Shown here piece after piece: positions 26,494-35,192 of a stretch of DNA of 64,000 nucleotides. The stretch is from DATAOG01 sp963782885 (lineage in GTDB: Bacteria > Pseudomonadota > Alphaproteobacteria > Geminicoccales > Geminicoccaceae), in NCBI GenBank assembly GCA_963782885.1, contig CAWALL010000002.1:581699-645698 (forward strand). The letters run 5' to 3'. Under the pieces are notes generated by a model that was given only the letters and a program-made list of their open reading frames with translations, did no database searches and was not told the DNA's origin. The position numbers and the translations under genes are program-made. How positions within the stretch are numbered: the first letter of the stretch is position 1; each line of letters opens with the position of its first letter.

Positions 26494-27693
26494 ATGGACC
26501 TGAATGACCACACCGGCCTCGAACGGCTGCGGCTGGGCCGGCTCGGGCGGCTGCGGGAGCAGCTGAAGGCGCGGGAGCTGGCGGGGTGCGTGCTGCTCGA
26601 TCCGGTCAACATCCGCTACGCCACCGGCGCGCGCAACATGCAGGTGTTCCACGCCCGCAATCCGGCGCGCTACCTGTTCGTCGCGACCGAGGGACCGGTC
26701 GTGCTGTTCGAGTTTCCGGGCTGCCACCATCTCGCCACCGGGCTCGAGACGATCGACGAGATCCGGCCTGCGACTACCGTGTCGTACGTCGCCGCCGGGC
26801 CGTGGCTCGAGGACCGGGCCAGGCGCTGGGCGGCGGAGATCGCCGATCTGGCGCGCCGGCATGGCGGCGGCAACCGGCGGCTCGCGATCGAGCGGGTCAA
26901 CCATGCCGCCGCGGCGGCGCTCGTGGCCGAGGCATTCCAGCTGTCGGACGCGCAGGAGCCGGTCGAGCGCGCCCGCGCGCTCAAGCTGCCCGAGGAGCTC
27001 GTCTGCATCCGCGCCTCGCTCGCCGCGGTCGAACGGTCGGTCGCCGGGATGCGCGATGCGCTCCGTCCCGGTATGAGTGAAAACCAGCTCTGGGCACGCC
27101 TGCATGAGAGCGTGATCGAGCAGGATGGCGACTACGTCGAGACCCGGCTGCTGAGCTCGGGACCGCGCACCAATCCATGGTTCCAGGAGACCGGGCGACG
27201 ACCGATCGAGAACGGCGATCTGGTGGCGCTCGATACCGATGTCGTCGGCCCGTTCGGCTACTACGCCGATTTTTCCCGCACCTTCTTCTGCGGCCGCGGC
27301 CGGCCGACCGGCGAGCAGCGCACGCTCTATCAGCTGGCCCACGAGCAGGTGCAGACGAACCTCGCGCTGATTCGCCCGGGCCTGAGCTTCCGCGAGCTGT
27401 CGGAGCGGGCCTGGCCGATTCCCGAGGCCTACGCCGGCAACCGCTACTTCGTCCTGGCCCACGGCGTCGGCATGACCGGCGAATATCCCTACATCCTGCA
27501 CCGTCAGGACTTTGCCCAGGGCTACGACGGCGTGATCGAGCCGGGCATGACGCTGTGCGTCGAGAGTTACATCGGCGTCGACGGCGGTGCGGACGGCGTC
27601 AAGCTCGAGGAGCAGGTGCTGGTCACCGAGCGGGGCGTCGAGCTGCTCTCGCACTTTCCGTTCGACGACAGCCTGCTCGGTCGGGAGCTTTAG
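26494..27693 (+). CDS. M24 family (Xaa-Pro peptidase-like) metalloenzyme
   Basis: 399 residues: creatinase-like N-terminal domain (LLDPVNIRYATGARNMQVF) and a pita-bread catalytic domain with metal ligands in ALDTDVVGPFGYYADFSRTF (two Asp), VLAHGVGMTGEYPYI (His), MTLCVESYIG (Glu) and VKLEEQVL (Glu). All five ligands are present. The DxD-VGPxGYxADxSRTF form and the N-terminal wording resemble the DMSP lyase DddP as well as general M24 peptidases, so dimethylsulfoniopropionate cleavage is one possibility; ordinary aminopeptidase P-like or creatinase-like activity is the other. It is 2 bp from mutS. Confidence 0.85.
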   Translation: MDLNDHTGLERLRLGRLGRLREQLKARELAGCVLLDPVNIRYATGARNMQVFHARNPARYLFVATEGPVVLFEFPGCHHLATGLETIDEIRPATTVSYVAAGPWLEDRARRWAAEIADLARRHGGGNRRLAIERVNHAAAAALVAEAFQLSDAQEPVERARALKLPEELVCIRASLAAVERSVAGMRDALRPGMSENQLWARLHESVIEQDGDYVETRLLSSGPRTNPWFQETGRRPIENGDLVALDTDVVGPFGYYADFSRTFFCGRGRPTGEQRTLYQLAHEQVQTNLALIRPGLSFRELSERAWPIPEAYAGNRYFVLAHGVGMTGEYPYILHRQDFAQGYDGVIEPGMTLCVESYIGVDGGADGVKLEEQVLVTERGVELLSHFPFDDSLLGREL

Positions 27694-27809
27694 GTCGAGC
27701 GACGCTGGCGCCTGCCGCGGGCGAATCCGGCGCTCCCGGACCGGCGGCTCTTGGACCATGCTGGGGCGTGCGCCATATTCACCTGGCTGGAACTGATCGA
27801 GGCATTCCG

Positions 27810-28304
27810 GTGGCCAGACCGAGCCCGCGGCTGTTGGTCATGCTGATGAGCGCCTGGCTCGCCGCCTGCGCCACGCCGACCCCGTACAAGCCGGCCGATG
27901 GCGGCTATGGCTATTCCGAGCAGCAGCTCGAGAGCAACCGCTACCGCGTCACCTTCGCCGGCAATTCGGTCACCAGGCGCGGCACTGTGCAGGACTATCT
28001 GCTGTATCGGGCCGCCGAGCTCACCCTCGACCACCACCACGACTACTTCACGGTCGTCAATCAGGACCTCGAGCGCTCGACCTCCTACCAGGGCACCGGC
28101 TACGATAATTTCGGCTTTTGGCGCCCGGGCTGGATCGGGCCTTCGAACTATACGGCCTACCCGATCGACAGCTACACCGCGTTTGCCGATATCGTGATGG
28201 GCGACGGCGAGAAGCCGGCCGGGAACGTCGACAGCTTCGACGCCCGGGACGTGATCCGGCGGCTCGGCCCCACGATCGAACGGCCCAAGGAGAGCTCTTC
28301 GTGA
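27810..28304 (+). CDS. CC0125/CC1285-type lipoprotein (copy 1)
   Basis: 164 residues from a GTG at 27810. Lipobox LAACATPTPYKPAD, then GYSEQQLESNRYRVTFAGNS, VQDYLLYRAAELTLDHHHDYF and a C-terminal GEKPA block. This set of motifs defines the alphaproteobacterial CC0125/CC1285 lipoproteins of unknown function. An ATG ten codons in (27840) is an alternative start. The next gene encodes a paralogue and overlaps the stop (GTGA), so the pair is a duplicated, translationally coupled unit. Confidence 0.85.
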   Translation: MARPSPRLLVMLMSAWLAACATPTPYKPADGGYGYSEQQLESNRYRVTFAGNSVTRRGTVQDYLLYRAAELTLDHHHDYFTVVNQDLERSTSYQGTGYDNFGFWRPGWIGPSNYTAYPIDSYTAFADIVMGDGEKPAGNVDSFDARDVIRRLGPTIERPKESSS

Positions 28305-28813
28305 ACCTGATCCGGCAGCTTTGCGGCCTTGCGATCCTGCTTGGCCTGACCGCCTGTGCCTCGTCGCCGACGCCCTATCAGGCCGCGACCGACGATCTCG
28401 GGTATCGCGACCAGCAGATCGAGGCCGATCGTTACCGGGTGTCGTTTGCCGGCAGCTCGGCGACCCCGCTCAATCGCGTCCAGGATTATGCGCTCTACCG
28501 GGCCGCCGAGCTGACGGTGGCCAACGGCTTTGACTATTTCAAGGTGGCGAGCCGGAGCACGGATTCGCGCGGCGGCGCGGTCGGCGGACCCTCGATCGGC
28601 CTCGGGGTCGGCGGCGGATCGGGCGGATCGGGCGGCGTCGGCATCGGGCTCTCGAGCATTCTGGGTGGCGGGGGCGGCTATTCCCAGGGCTACACGGTCT
28701 CGATGGACATCGTGATGTTCCACGGCGAGAAGCCGGCAGCCGACCAGACCGCGTACGACGCGCACCAGGTCCTCCAGCGCCTCGCGCCGACGATCCAGGC
28801 CCCGCCGGCCTGA
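28301..28813 (+). CDS. CC0125/CC1285-type lipoprotein (copy 2)
   Basis: 170 residues from a GTG at 28301. Lipobox LTACASSPTPYQAATD, then YRDQQIEADRYRVSFAGSS, VQDYALYRAAELTVANGFDYF, a glycine-rich linker (GLGVGGGSGGSGGVGIG) absent from copy 1, and FHGEKPAADQTAYDAHQVLQRL. Same family as the preceding gene, so they probably arose by tandem duplication. Its stop (28811-28813) directly abuts the stop of the convergent monooxygenase gene. Confidence 0.85.
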   Translation: MNLIRQLCGLAILLGLTACASSPTPYQAATDDLGYRDQQIEADRYRVSFAGSSATPLNRVQDYALYRAAELTVANGFDYFKVASRSTDSRGGAVGGPSIGLGVGGGSGGSGGVGIGLSSILGGGGGYSQGYTVSMDIVMFHGEKPAADQTAYDAHQVLQRLAPTIQAPPA

Positions 28814-29152
28814 TCAGAGAGGCTCATCCGCCGACGCCTCGCCCAGCCGATCGGCCAACGTGTAATCGCGAACGACCTCGGCGACCGAGATCCGGAAATC
28901 GGCGAAGATCTCCTGCCTGCCCAGGGCCTGCGCCGCGCGGTGGCGGGCATGGGTCCGCCAGCCCCGAATCGCCGCCTCGTCGCGCCAGAACGACAGCGAG
29001 ACGTATTTGCCGGGCTCGGCCAGGCTCTCGAAGCGCTCGACCGAGATGAAGCCGTCGATCCGCTCGAGCTCGGGCCGGAGCAAGGCCGCGAGGTCGAAAT
29101 AGTCTAACCCACGTCCCTCCCGCATCCTGACCTGGAACACCACCACGACCAT
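28814..29152 (-). CDS. Antibiotic biosynthesis monooxygenase (ABM) domain protein
   Basis: 112 residues, a single dimeric alpha-beta barrel of the ABM family: VVVVFQVRMREGRG, IDGFISVERFESLAEPGKYVSLSFWRDEAAIRGWR and HRAAQALGRQEIFADFRISVAEVVRDY. The FxSxExFES and LSFW..EAAI.W patterns are standard. Members act as quinol or haem monooxygenases, or as enzymes of unknown substrate. The ATG at 29152 is chosen over an upstream one 33 bases earlier because it starts the first beta strand. Confidence 0.88.
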   Translation of the reverse strand: MVVVVFQVRMREGRGLDYFDLAALLRPELERIDGFISVERFESLAEPGKYVSLSFWRDEAAIRGWRTHARHRAAQALGRQEIFADFRISVAEVVRDYTLADRLGEASADEPL

Positions 29153-29207
29153 CGTCCTGCTCCCCAATCCGGACCCGCCGCCCACGCCCCACTCTCGCCG
29201 GCTTTGC

Positions 29208-30437
29208 TCAGGGCGTCGATCCGGAACCGGAGCCGTCGGACCAAGCCCCGGTTCGCGAGCTGAGGGCGGCCGCGAAGGGGTTGGCGGTCAGACCGTGGGC
29301 GAGCACGCTCAAAAGGACCGTGCAGACCACCGTCATGCCGAGCGTCGCGCTGCCGGGAAGGTGCTCGTCGAGCACAATGATGATGAACACGATGCTCGCG
29401 AGCCCTCGGGGTCCGAACCAGCCGATGAAGAGCTTGGTGTCGAGCGGCAGGCCGGTCCCGGCCAGCGAAATCAGGACGGGGATCATCCGGATCACAGTGA
29501 GGCTGAGGAGCGCATACAGAACGACCTGCCAGGACAGCGCGTCGCGCGGCAGGGCGACCACCGTCGCGCCGAACGCGACCCAGGTCAAAAGCGCCAGGGC
29601 GTCGCCGATGCCTTCGGCCGCCCGCAGCATCTGATCCTTGTGCTGCCGCGTCAGGGCTCCGGCGGTCAGGCCAGCGACGAAGCAGGCGATGAAGCCGCTG
29701 CCGCCGGTCGCCTGGGCCGTCGCGAAGCATAGGAGAGCGAGCGCCGGAACCGGGATCTGGAGCCAGATCTCGCTCGTCCAGCCGCGCCGGACCGCAAACC
29801 GGATCGCCATCGCGGCGAACACCGTCAACACCAGCCCCGCGGCGGCGCCGATGCCGATCTGCCGGGCAAAATGACCGAAGACCAGGCGGGTCGTCGGGCC
29901 TTCGCTGAGATGGCCGGCCGCAAGCGCCAGGAAAAGCAGCAGGAATGGCACGCAGATCCCGTCGTTGAGGCCGCTCTCGACGTTCAGCCCTTCACGAATT
30001 TCCACCGGGACCGACCGGTTGGTGACGACCGCCTGGCCAAGCGCCGCGTCGGTCGGCGCCAGCATGGTCGCGAGGATCGCGACCTCCAGGAGATCCAGCC
30101 GGTCGAAGATCACGGCGCCCACGATGAAGCCGAGGCCGATCGTCAGCGGCAGGCCGACGAGGAGCAGACGCTCCGGTATCGCGAGCGAGCGCCGCAGCAC
30201 CCCGAGATCCGCATTCGCGGCATCGGTGAACAGAACCAGAGCCAGAGTGAGCTCGGCCAGCAGCCGCAGGCCTTCGGCATCGACGTCGAGCTCCAGGATG
30301 CCGAGCCCCGGCGTCCCCGAGATCATGCCGAAGGCAGTGTACGCAATCGCGCCACCGACCCAGACCCGCTGGAGCCGACCGGCGAAGACGCTGTACAGGA
30401 AGACGAACCCAGCCAGCACCGCCAGATTCGAGTACAT
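29208..30437 (-). CDS. CPA1-type cation:proton antiporter
   Basis: 409 residues with about a dozen membrane helices. The ion-binding helix reads ILATMLAPTDAALGQAVVTN (TD pair of helix 4) and NVESGLNDGICVPFLLLFLA (ESGLNDG of helix 5), which is the electroneutral CPA1/NhaP signature. FIGWFGPRGLASIVF is the conserved arginine helix. It exchanges Na+ or K+ for protons across the inner membrane. No regulatory TrkA domain is present. The ATG at 30437 is the first that gives a normal membrane N-terminus. Confidence 0.93.
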   Translation of the reverse strand: MYSNLAVLAGFVFLYSVFAGRLQRVWVGGAIAYTAFGMISGTPGLGILELDVDAEGLRLLAELTLALVLFTDAANADLGVLRRSLAIPERLLLVGLPLTIGLGFIVGAVIFDRLDLLEVAILATMLAPTDAALGQAVVTNRSVPVEIREGLNVESGLNDGICVPFLLLFLALAAGHLSEGPTTRLVFGHFARQIGIGAAAGLVLTVFAAMAIRFAVRRGWTSEIWLQIPVPALALLCFATAQATGGSGFIACFVAGLTAGALTRQHKDQMLRAAEGIGDALALLTWVAFGATVVALPRDALSWQVVLYALLSLTVIRMIPVLISLAGTGLPLDTKLFIGWFGPRGLASIVFIIIVLDEHLPGSATLGMTVVCTVLLSVLAHGLTANPFAAALSSRTGAWSDGSGSGSTP

Positions 30438-30599
30438 CGGACTTTCCCCAAGCTCCGGAGTGACCCACGTCAACGGGAGCGAGCGTAGGCGGCGTGCCGG
30501 CGCCACGAGCGGTGGTTCGGCGATGGGTCCGTCTGACGCTGTTCGCTGGCCGCCGGCCGCGCTCAGTGGCCTCATCCGACGGCAGTCCGCCGTCGAAGC

Positions 30600-31007
30600 T
30601 TACAGCGATTCGGCCAGCAACTCGAAATTTGAGCCGGACAGCTGACCTAGCAGGCGCTGATCGGCGGTCACCAGCGGACTCTGCTCGAGCTCCGCGAGCG
30701 CCAGGTAGAAACAGTCGTAGACCGGATGACCGAGATCCAACGCGATCGCCATCGCCCGGGGCGCGAGCGGAGCAGTCGGGCGAAGCTCGAGCAGGTTGGC
30801 CCGAAGGCGATCGGCCGCTTCTGCCGCCTGATCAGGAATGGCCTGACCGAGACGCACCTTCCGCCACATCGCACTGCACACTTCCGGAACCAGCAGATCC
30901 GGTGCCACAAGATCGGCGCGTCGCTGCCAGAGGCTCCGGGCCCGATCGGCCCCGGACTCGTCGACGAACCATTTGATCGCCACGCTCGCATCGACGATCA
31001 GGGCCAT
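30600..31007 (-). CDS. vapC: PIN domain ribonuclease toxin (VapC type)
   Basis: 135 residues: IVDASVAIKWFVDE with the first acidic residue, VPEVCSAMWRKV with the second (Glu), HPVYDCFYLALAE with the third, and a late LVTADQRLL. This is the complete acidic set of an active PIN RNase that cuts tRNA or mRNA. It overlaps its antitoxin gene by 10 bp, the usual translational coupling. Confidence 0.93.
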   Translation of the reverse strand: MALIVDASVAIKWFVDESGADRARSLWQRRADLVAPDLLVPEVCSAMWRKVRLGQAIPDQAAEAADRLRANLLELRPTAPLAPRAMAIALDLGHPVYDCFYLALAELEQSPLVTADQRLLGQLSGSNFELLAESL

Positions 31008-31255
31008 CCCCGGTCCCGCTCTTCCCGGATCAGCTCCGCCGAATCGGTTTGCGGAACTCTTGGCGTCATCGCGCGGATGCGATCGAGATCCGCCAGAATC
31101 TCCTCATGAGACGGGCGCGCCGCCTCACTTAGAATCGCGCGTAACTCCTGCTCTAATGAGCGCTTCTGACGGGCTGCCCGCGCCTTCAACCTGGCGACCA
31201 CATGATCGGGGAGATTGCGGACGATCACCTGCGCCACTGATGCCACTCCATGCAT
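30998..31255 (-). CDS. vapB: FitA/VapB-type ribbon-helix-helix antitoxin
   Basis: 85 residues: VAQVIVRNLPDHVVARLKARAARQ and then SLEQELRAILSEAA, a FitA-type RHH domain, followed by an acidic/basic toxin-binding tail ending REERDRGWP. It is upstream of and overlaps vapC. Such antitoxins autoregulate their operon by binding palindromes near the promoter; none was confidently identified. Confidence 0.9.
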   Translation of the reverse strand: MHGVASVAQVIVRNLPDHVVARLKARAARQKRSLEQELRAILSEAARPSHEEILADLDRIRAMTPRVPQTDSAELIREERDRGWP

Positions 31256-31304
31256 GCTATCGCCACGCTAGCGTAAGCCCCTTCAGTCGGTCAATGCCCT
31301 TGGC

Positions 31305-32291
31305 TCAGACCTCGCGCCAGCGGTGGCAGGCGACCTGGTGGCCGGGCGCCACCTGCTCGATTGCCGGCACCTCCTCGGCACAGCGCTGGATCGCAAGCGG
31401 GCAGCGGGTACGGAACACGCAGCCGGATGGCGGCGCCAGCGGCGAGGGCAGATCGCCGCTCAGCACCAGGCGCCGCTTCCGGCGCTCGAGCCTCGGGTCC
31501 GGGATCGGCACCGCCGAGATCAGGGTCCTGGTGTAGGGATGGCGGGGGTTGGTGTACAGAGCGTCGCGACCCGCGAGCTCCACCGTCCGGCCGAGGTAGA
31601 GCACGAGGATCCGGTGGCTCATGTGGCGGACCACCGCGAGATCGTGGCTGATGAACAGCAGCGAGAGCTCGAACTCGCGTTGCAGGCGCATCAGAAGGTT
31701 GATGATCTGCGCCTGGATCGAGACGTCGAGGGCCGAGACCGGCTCGTCGCAGACGATCAGCCTGGGCTCGAGGATCATCGCCCGGGCGACCCCGATCCGC
31801 TGGCACTGGCCGCCCGAGAACTCGTGCGGGTAGCGGTTGATCATCTGCGGCGCCAGCCCGGTCCTGGCCAGCATGTCTTGGACCCGCGCCCGGATCCCGG
31901 CCCGGCCGAGCCCGGGCTCGTGGGTCAGGAGCGGCTCGGCGATGATGTCGCCGACGGTCATGCGTGGGTCGAGCGCGGCGAGCGGGTCCTGGAACACGAT
32001 CTGCATCGCCCGGCGCTGGCGACGAAGGGCCTCGGGGCCGAGCGCCGCGAGGTCCTGGCCGAGCCAGACCACGCGGCCTCCGACCGGCTCGATCAGGCGG
32101 AGGATGGCGCGGCCGAGGGTCGACTTGCCGCAGCCGGACTCGCCGACGATGCCGAGCGTCTCGCCGGCCGCGAGCGTGAAGCTCACCCCGTCGACCGCCT
32201 TGAGCGGCAGGTAGCGCCGCCGCAGCAGGCCACCGACCGCGACCGGAAAGTGGACGCGCAGGTCCTCGACCGCCAGCAGCGGCGCGCTCAC
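31305..32291 (-). CDS. oppF: Oligopeptide ABC transporter ATP-binding protein
   Basis: 328 residues. Starts LLAVEDLRVHFPVAVGGLLRRRYLPLKAVDGVSF, the long pre-Walker segment typical of OppF. Walker A GESGCGKST, signature FSGGQCQRIGVARAM, Walker B LIVCDEPVSALD, and the C-terminal peptide-transporter ATPase extension with CVFRTRCPLA (cysteines of the Fe-S-like motif). It overlaps oppD by 4 bp (oppD stop 32288-32290). OppB, OppC and OppA are on the plus strand at 18706-23069; the inferred inversion explains the split. Confidence 0.95.
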   Translation of the reverse strand: MSAPLLAVEDLRVHFPVAVGGLLRRRYLPLKAVDGVSFTLAAGETLGIVGESGCGKSTLGRAILRLIEPVGGRVVWLGQDLAALGPEALRRQRRAMQIVFQDPLAALDPRMTVGDIIAEPLLTHEPGLGRAGIRARVQDMLARTGLAPQMINRYPHEFSGGQCQRIGVARAMILEPRLIVCDEPVSALDVSIQAQIINLLMRLQREFELSLLFISHDLAVVRHMSHRILVLYLGRTVELAGRDALYTNPRHPYTRTLISAVPIPDPRLERRKRRLVLSGDLPSPLAPPSGCVFRTRCPLAIQRCAEEVPAIEQVAPGHQVACHRWREV

Positions 32292-33253
32292 GCCAGCCGC
32301 TCCACGTGGCAGGCCTTCTCGCGGCCGGCCGTGAAGACGCGCAGATCCGGGCGCTCGGCGCAGCGCTCGAAGGCAAAGCCGCAGCGCTCGCGGAAAGCGC
32401 AGCCCGCCGGCAGGGCCTGGAGGTTGGGCGGCTGGCCGGCGATCGCGGGCAGCTCGCCGGTCATCGCCGCGTCCAGGCGCGGCATCGAGCGCAACAGCCC
32501 GAGCGTGTAGGGATGCTGCGGATCGTCGAAGATCGCCTGCACCGGGCCCCGTTCGACGATCCGCCCGGCGTACATCACCAGGACCCGATCGGCGAGCCCG
32601 GCGACCACGCCGAGGTCATGGGTGATCAGCACGATGGCCATGCCGAGCTCGCGTCGGAGCGCCTGCAGGAGCTCCAGGATCTGCGCTTGAACCGTGACGT
32701 CGAGGGCGGTGGTCGGCTCGTCGGCGATCAGCAGCTCCGGCTCGCACAGCAGTGCGGTCGCGATCATCACCCGCTGGCGCATGCCGCCCGAGAACTCGTG
32801 CGGGTAGAGATCGATCCGCTGCCTGGCGGCCGGGATGCCGACCCGGTCGAGCAGGTCGAGCGCCCGCCGGCGCGCCGCCTGCTCGCTGATGCCCCGGTGC
32901 TCGATCAGGACCTCGGTCATCTGGCGAGCGATCCTGAGATGCGGGTTGAGCGAGGTCATCGGGTCCTGAAAGACCATGGCGACCTTGACGCCGCGGATCA
33001 CGTTCAGCTGCCTCGCCGGCAGCCCGAGCAGCTCCTGGCCGCGGAAGCGGGCGCTGCCGGTGCAACGACCGTTCCTGGCCAAAAGCCCCATGACCGAGAG
33101 GAAGGCCTGGGTCTTGCCCGAGCCGCTCTCGCCGACCACGCCGACGCTCTCGCCCGCCTCGATGCTGAAGCAGAGGCGGCTCACCGCCGCGACCTCGCCG
33201 TCGGCGGTCGCGAACCGCGTGGTCAGGTCCTGGACTTCGAGAACGGGGGCCAT
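32288..33253 (-). CDS. oppD: Oligopeptide ABC transporter ATP-binding protein
   Basis: 321 residues from the ATG at 33253. VLEVQDLTTRFATADGEVAAV, Walker A GESGSGKTQ, the OppD hallmark LNVIRGVKVAMVFQDPMTSLNPH, signature FSGGMRQRVMIATAL, Walker B LLIADEPTTALDVTVQAQ, and the C-terminal AGCAFRERCGFA cysteine motif. With OppF it forms the ATPase pair that drives OppBC. The first gene of the oppDF pair; no promoter could be assigned. Confidence 0.95.
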   Translation of the reverse strand: MAPVLEVQDLTTRFATADGEVAAVSRLCFSIEAGESVGVVGESGSGKTQAFLSVMGLLARNGRCTGSARFRGQELLGLPARQLNVIRGVKVAMVFQDPMTSLNPHLRIARQMTEVLIEHRGISEQAARRRALDLLDRVGIPAARQRIDLYPHEFSGGMRQRVMIATALLCEPELLIADEPTTALDVTVQAQILELLQALRRELGMAIVLITHDLGVVAGLADRVLVMYAGRIVERGPVQAIFDDPQHPYTLGLLRSMPRLDAAMTGELPAIAGQPPNLQALPAGCAFRERCGFAFERCAERPDLRVFTAGREKACHVERLA

Positions 33254-33397
33254 CCGCCGGTCCCTGTCGAGTTCGTCGCCGCCCCAGTCTAAGCCGCCGG
33301 CCAGGGCTTGGCGCCCCACGAGACGCGACGGGCCGTTGCCCGGCAGAACTTTCATCGCATATCGGTGTTTGCTCTCGGATCGGGAAGGAGATCACGC

Positions 33398-33592
33398 ATG
33401 TCAAATCCATGGCTGAGCTTATGGCTCAGCGCCGCCAATAGTTGGGCAGGAGCCGCGCGCGGCTTCTGGACCGCGGAGCTGCGCCGGCAGCAATCCGCGA
33501 TCGTGAACGAGATGATCCACCAGACGGTGCGCTTCTGGACGCAGACCTTGGCGGCGCCGGCTCCCGCCCGCAAGCCGAGGCGCCGCCGCTGA
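33398..33592 (+). CDS. Small hypothetical protein
   Basis: 64 residues from an ATG at 33398 with a strong GGGAAGGAG ribosome site 8 bases upstream. Amphipathic, Trp-rich N-terminus (PWLSLWLSAANSWAGAARGFW) and a basic tail (RKPRRRR). The layout recalls phasin-like or nucleoid-associated small proteins, but I do not recognise it. It is divergent from oppD. Confidence 0.6.
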   Translation: MSNPWLSLWLSAANSWAGAARGFWTAELRRQQSAIVNEMIHQTVRFWTQTLAAPAPARKPRRRR

Positions 33593-33644
33593 GCCGCCGG
33601 GCGGCGAAGACCCCACGTGGTGGTCACACCGTACTCGACGGGAC

Positions 33645-33838
33645 GAGGAGGTGGTCATCACCCGGCATGACCGGCCCGTGGCGCGGCTGGTCCCGGCTGG
33701 GACGACCAAACCGCGCGTTCCCGGTCTGCTCGAACGCCAGGGATACTGGATCGCCGACGACTTCGATGCACGCTGCCGGACGACCTGCTAGATCTGTTCG
33801 AAGGCCGGATCAAAGAACCGGGCACCGAGGGGCCGTGA
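33645..33838 (+). pseudogene. Phd/YefM-type antitoxin, truncated and frameshifted
   Basis: Reads EEVVITRHDRPVARLVPAG, then GLLERQGYWIADDFDA, a frameshift near 33770, and LPDDLLDLFEGRIKEPG before a TGA that overlaps the toxin start. This is the C-terminal two thirds of a Phd/YefM antitoxin; the first 25-30 residues that bind DNA are missing. If the sequence is right, the following toxin lacks a functional partner. Confidence 0.75.
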
Positions 33839-34215
33839 GCCTGCTCCTCGATACCCATCCCTTTGTCTGGTTCCTGCTCGACCCCAAACGCATACCGGCG
33901 CGTCTGATGGCGCTCCTGATCGATCCGAGCCGGATCGTCCACATCAGCGCGGCCGCGGTCTGGGAGGCGACCATCAAGAGCGGCCTCAGCAAGCTGGCCC
34001 TGCCGCTCGACCGGCTGGAGGCGACGATCGCCGCGGCCGGCTTCACGGCGTTGCCGGTGACGGCGGCGCATGCGCTCGAGGCGCGACACCTGCCGCCGCT
34101 TCACCGCGACCCGTTTGACCGGCTCCTGATCGCTCAGGCTCGCCACGAGGCGTCGACCCTGGTGACCTGCGATGCCGCGATCCGCGGCTATCCGGTTGCC
34201 ACGCTTTGGGATTAA
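33835..34215 (+). CDS. PIN domain toxin (PhoU-unrelated, Phd-partnered type)
   Basis: 126 residues from a GTG at 33835 that overlaps the antitoxin remnant's stop. LLLDTHPFVWFL, ISAAAVWEATIKSGLSKL, LPPLHRDPFDRLLIAQA and TLVTCDAAIRGY carry the D-E-D-D acidic set of the PIN fold in the form found beside Phd/YefM antitoxins. The toxin looks intact although its antitoxin does not, so either expression is lost or the antitoxin function is supplied elsewhere. Confidence 0.85.
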   Translation: MSLLLDTHPFVWFLLDPKRIPARLMALLIDPSRIVHISAAAVWEATIKSGLSKLALPLDRLEATIAAAGFTALPVTAAHALEARHLPPLHRDPFDRLLIAQARHEASTLVTCDAAIRGYPVATLWD

Positions 34216-34255
34216 GCCGAGCCACGTCCAGCCGCTTCAGTCCGAACGCTTACAG

Positions 34256-35113
34256 TCAGTAGAGACTGGGCACCACGTGCATCGCCTCGAGGCCGGCCTC
34301 AGCGCCCTTGGGCCGCGGCTCGGCCTTCGGCAACTTGGGCAGCTCGATGCTGGTCTTCTCGTACGGGATCTGGCTCAGCATGTGGCTGATCAGGTTGAGC
34401 CGTGCCCGGCGCTGATCGTCGGCGGGGACGATGTACCAGGGCGCATAGGTGGTGTCGGTCGCCCGGATCATCTCCTGGTAGGCCTTGGTATAGGCCCACC
34501 AGCGCCGGACCAATTCGGTATCCATCGGGCTCAGCTTCCAGTGCTTGACCGGGTCGGTGATCCGCGACTCGAACCGGCGCCGCTGCTCGTCCTGGCCGAC
34601 GTCGAGAAAATACTTCAAGAGAATGATGCCGTTGTCGACGATCTCGCGCTCGAACTGCGGCGTAACCTGGAGGAAGCGCAGGCTCTGCTCCTCGGTGCAG
34701 AAGCCCATGACGCGCTCGACGCCGGCGCGATTGTACCATGAGCGGTCGAACAGGATGATCTCGCCGGCGGCCGGGAAGTGCGCGATGTAGCGCTGGCTGT
34801 AGATCTGGGTCTTCTCGCGGTCGGAAGGCTTGGGCAGGGCGACGTGCTTGAAGACCCGCGGGCTGACGCGCTCGGTGATGCGACTGATCACGCCGCCCTT
34901 GCCGGCGGTATCGCGCCCCTCGAAGACGACGATGATCCGGGCACCCGCAGCCACCGTCCAGGCCTGCAGCCGGGTGAGCTCGACCTGCAGCTTGGCGAGC
35001 TCGCGCTCGAACTCCTTGCGCCCCATCTTCGGCGGGTTCGCTTCAATGCGAGCGGCCGCCTCGGCTGCCTCGATCTTCCGTTTGGCCTTAGTCTTTTGCT
35101 TGTTCTTGGCCAC
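34256..35113 (-). CDS. ppk2: Polyphosphate kinase 2
   Basis: 285 residues, PPK2 class I. After a lysine-rich leader (MAKNKQKTKAKRKIEAAEAA) come Walker A FEGRDTAGKGGVISRI, RVFKHVALPKPSDREK, and the lid/Walker B block EIILFDRSWYNRAGVERVMGF, with SRITDPVKHWKLSPMD. These enzymes use polyphosphate to phosphorylate GDP or ADP. The gene is a few dozen bases from the convergent PIN toxin and next to the broken fitB piece. It lies inside the inferred inversion. Confidence 0.95.
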   Translation of the reverse strand: MAKNKQKTKAKRKIEAAEAAARIEANPPKMGRKEFERELAKLQVELTRLQAWTVAAGARIIVVFEGRDTAGKGGVISRITERVSPRVFKHVALPKPSDREKTQIYSQRYIAHFPAAGEIILFDRSWYNRAGVERVMGFCTEEQSLRFLQVTPQFEREIVDNGIILLKYFLDVGQDEQRRRFESRITDPVKHWKLSPMDTELVRRWWAYTKAYQEMIRATDTTYAPWYIVPADDQRRARLNLISHMLSQIPYEKTSIELPKLPKAEPRPKGAEAGLEAMHVVPSLY

Positions 35114-35192
35114 CGCGCCCCTCCCGGTGTGTCCCGATGATCACCCTCGGCTGCTCACAGTGTGCTCACAGTGACATCTGCGGGCAAGCTCA

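Noticed and set aside
29208..30575. Upstream extension of the antiporter gene to 30575
   Set aside because: The added 46 residues are Arg/Pro-rich and not membrane-like; the ATG at 30437 starts the first helix.
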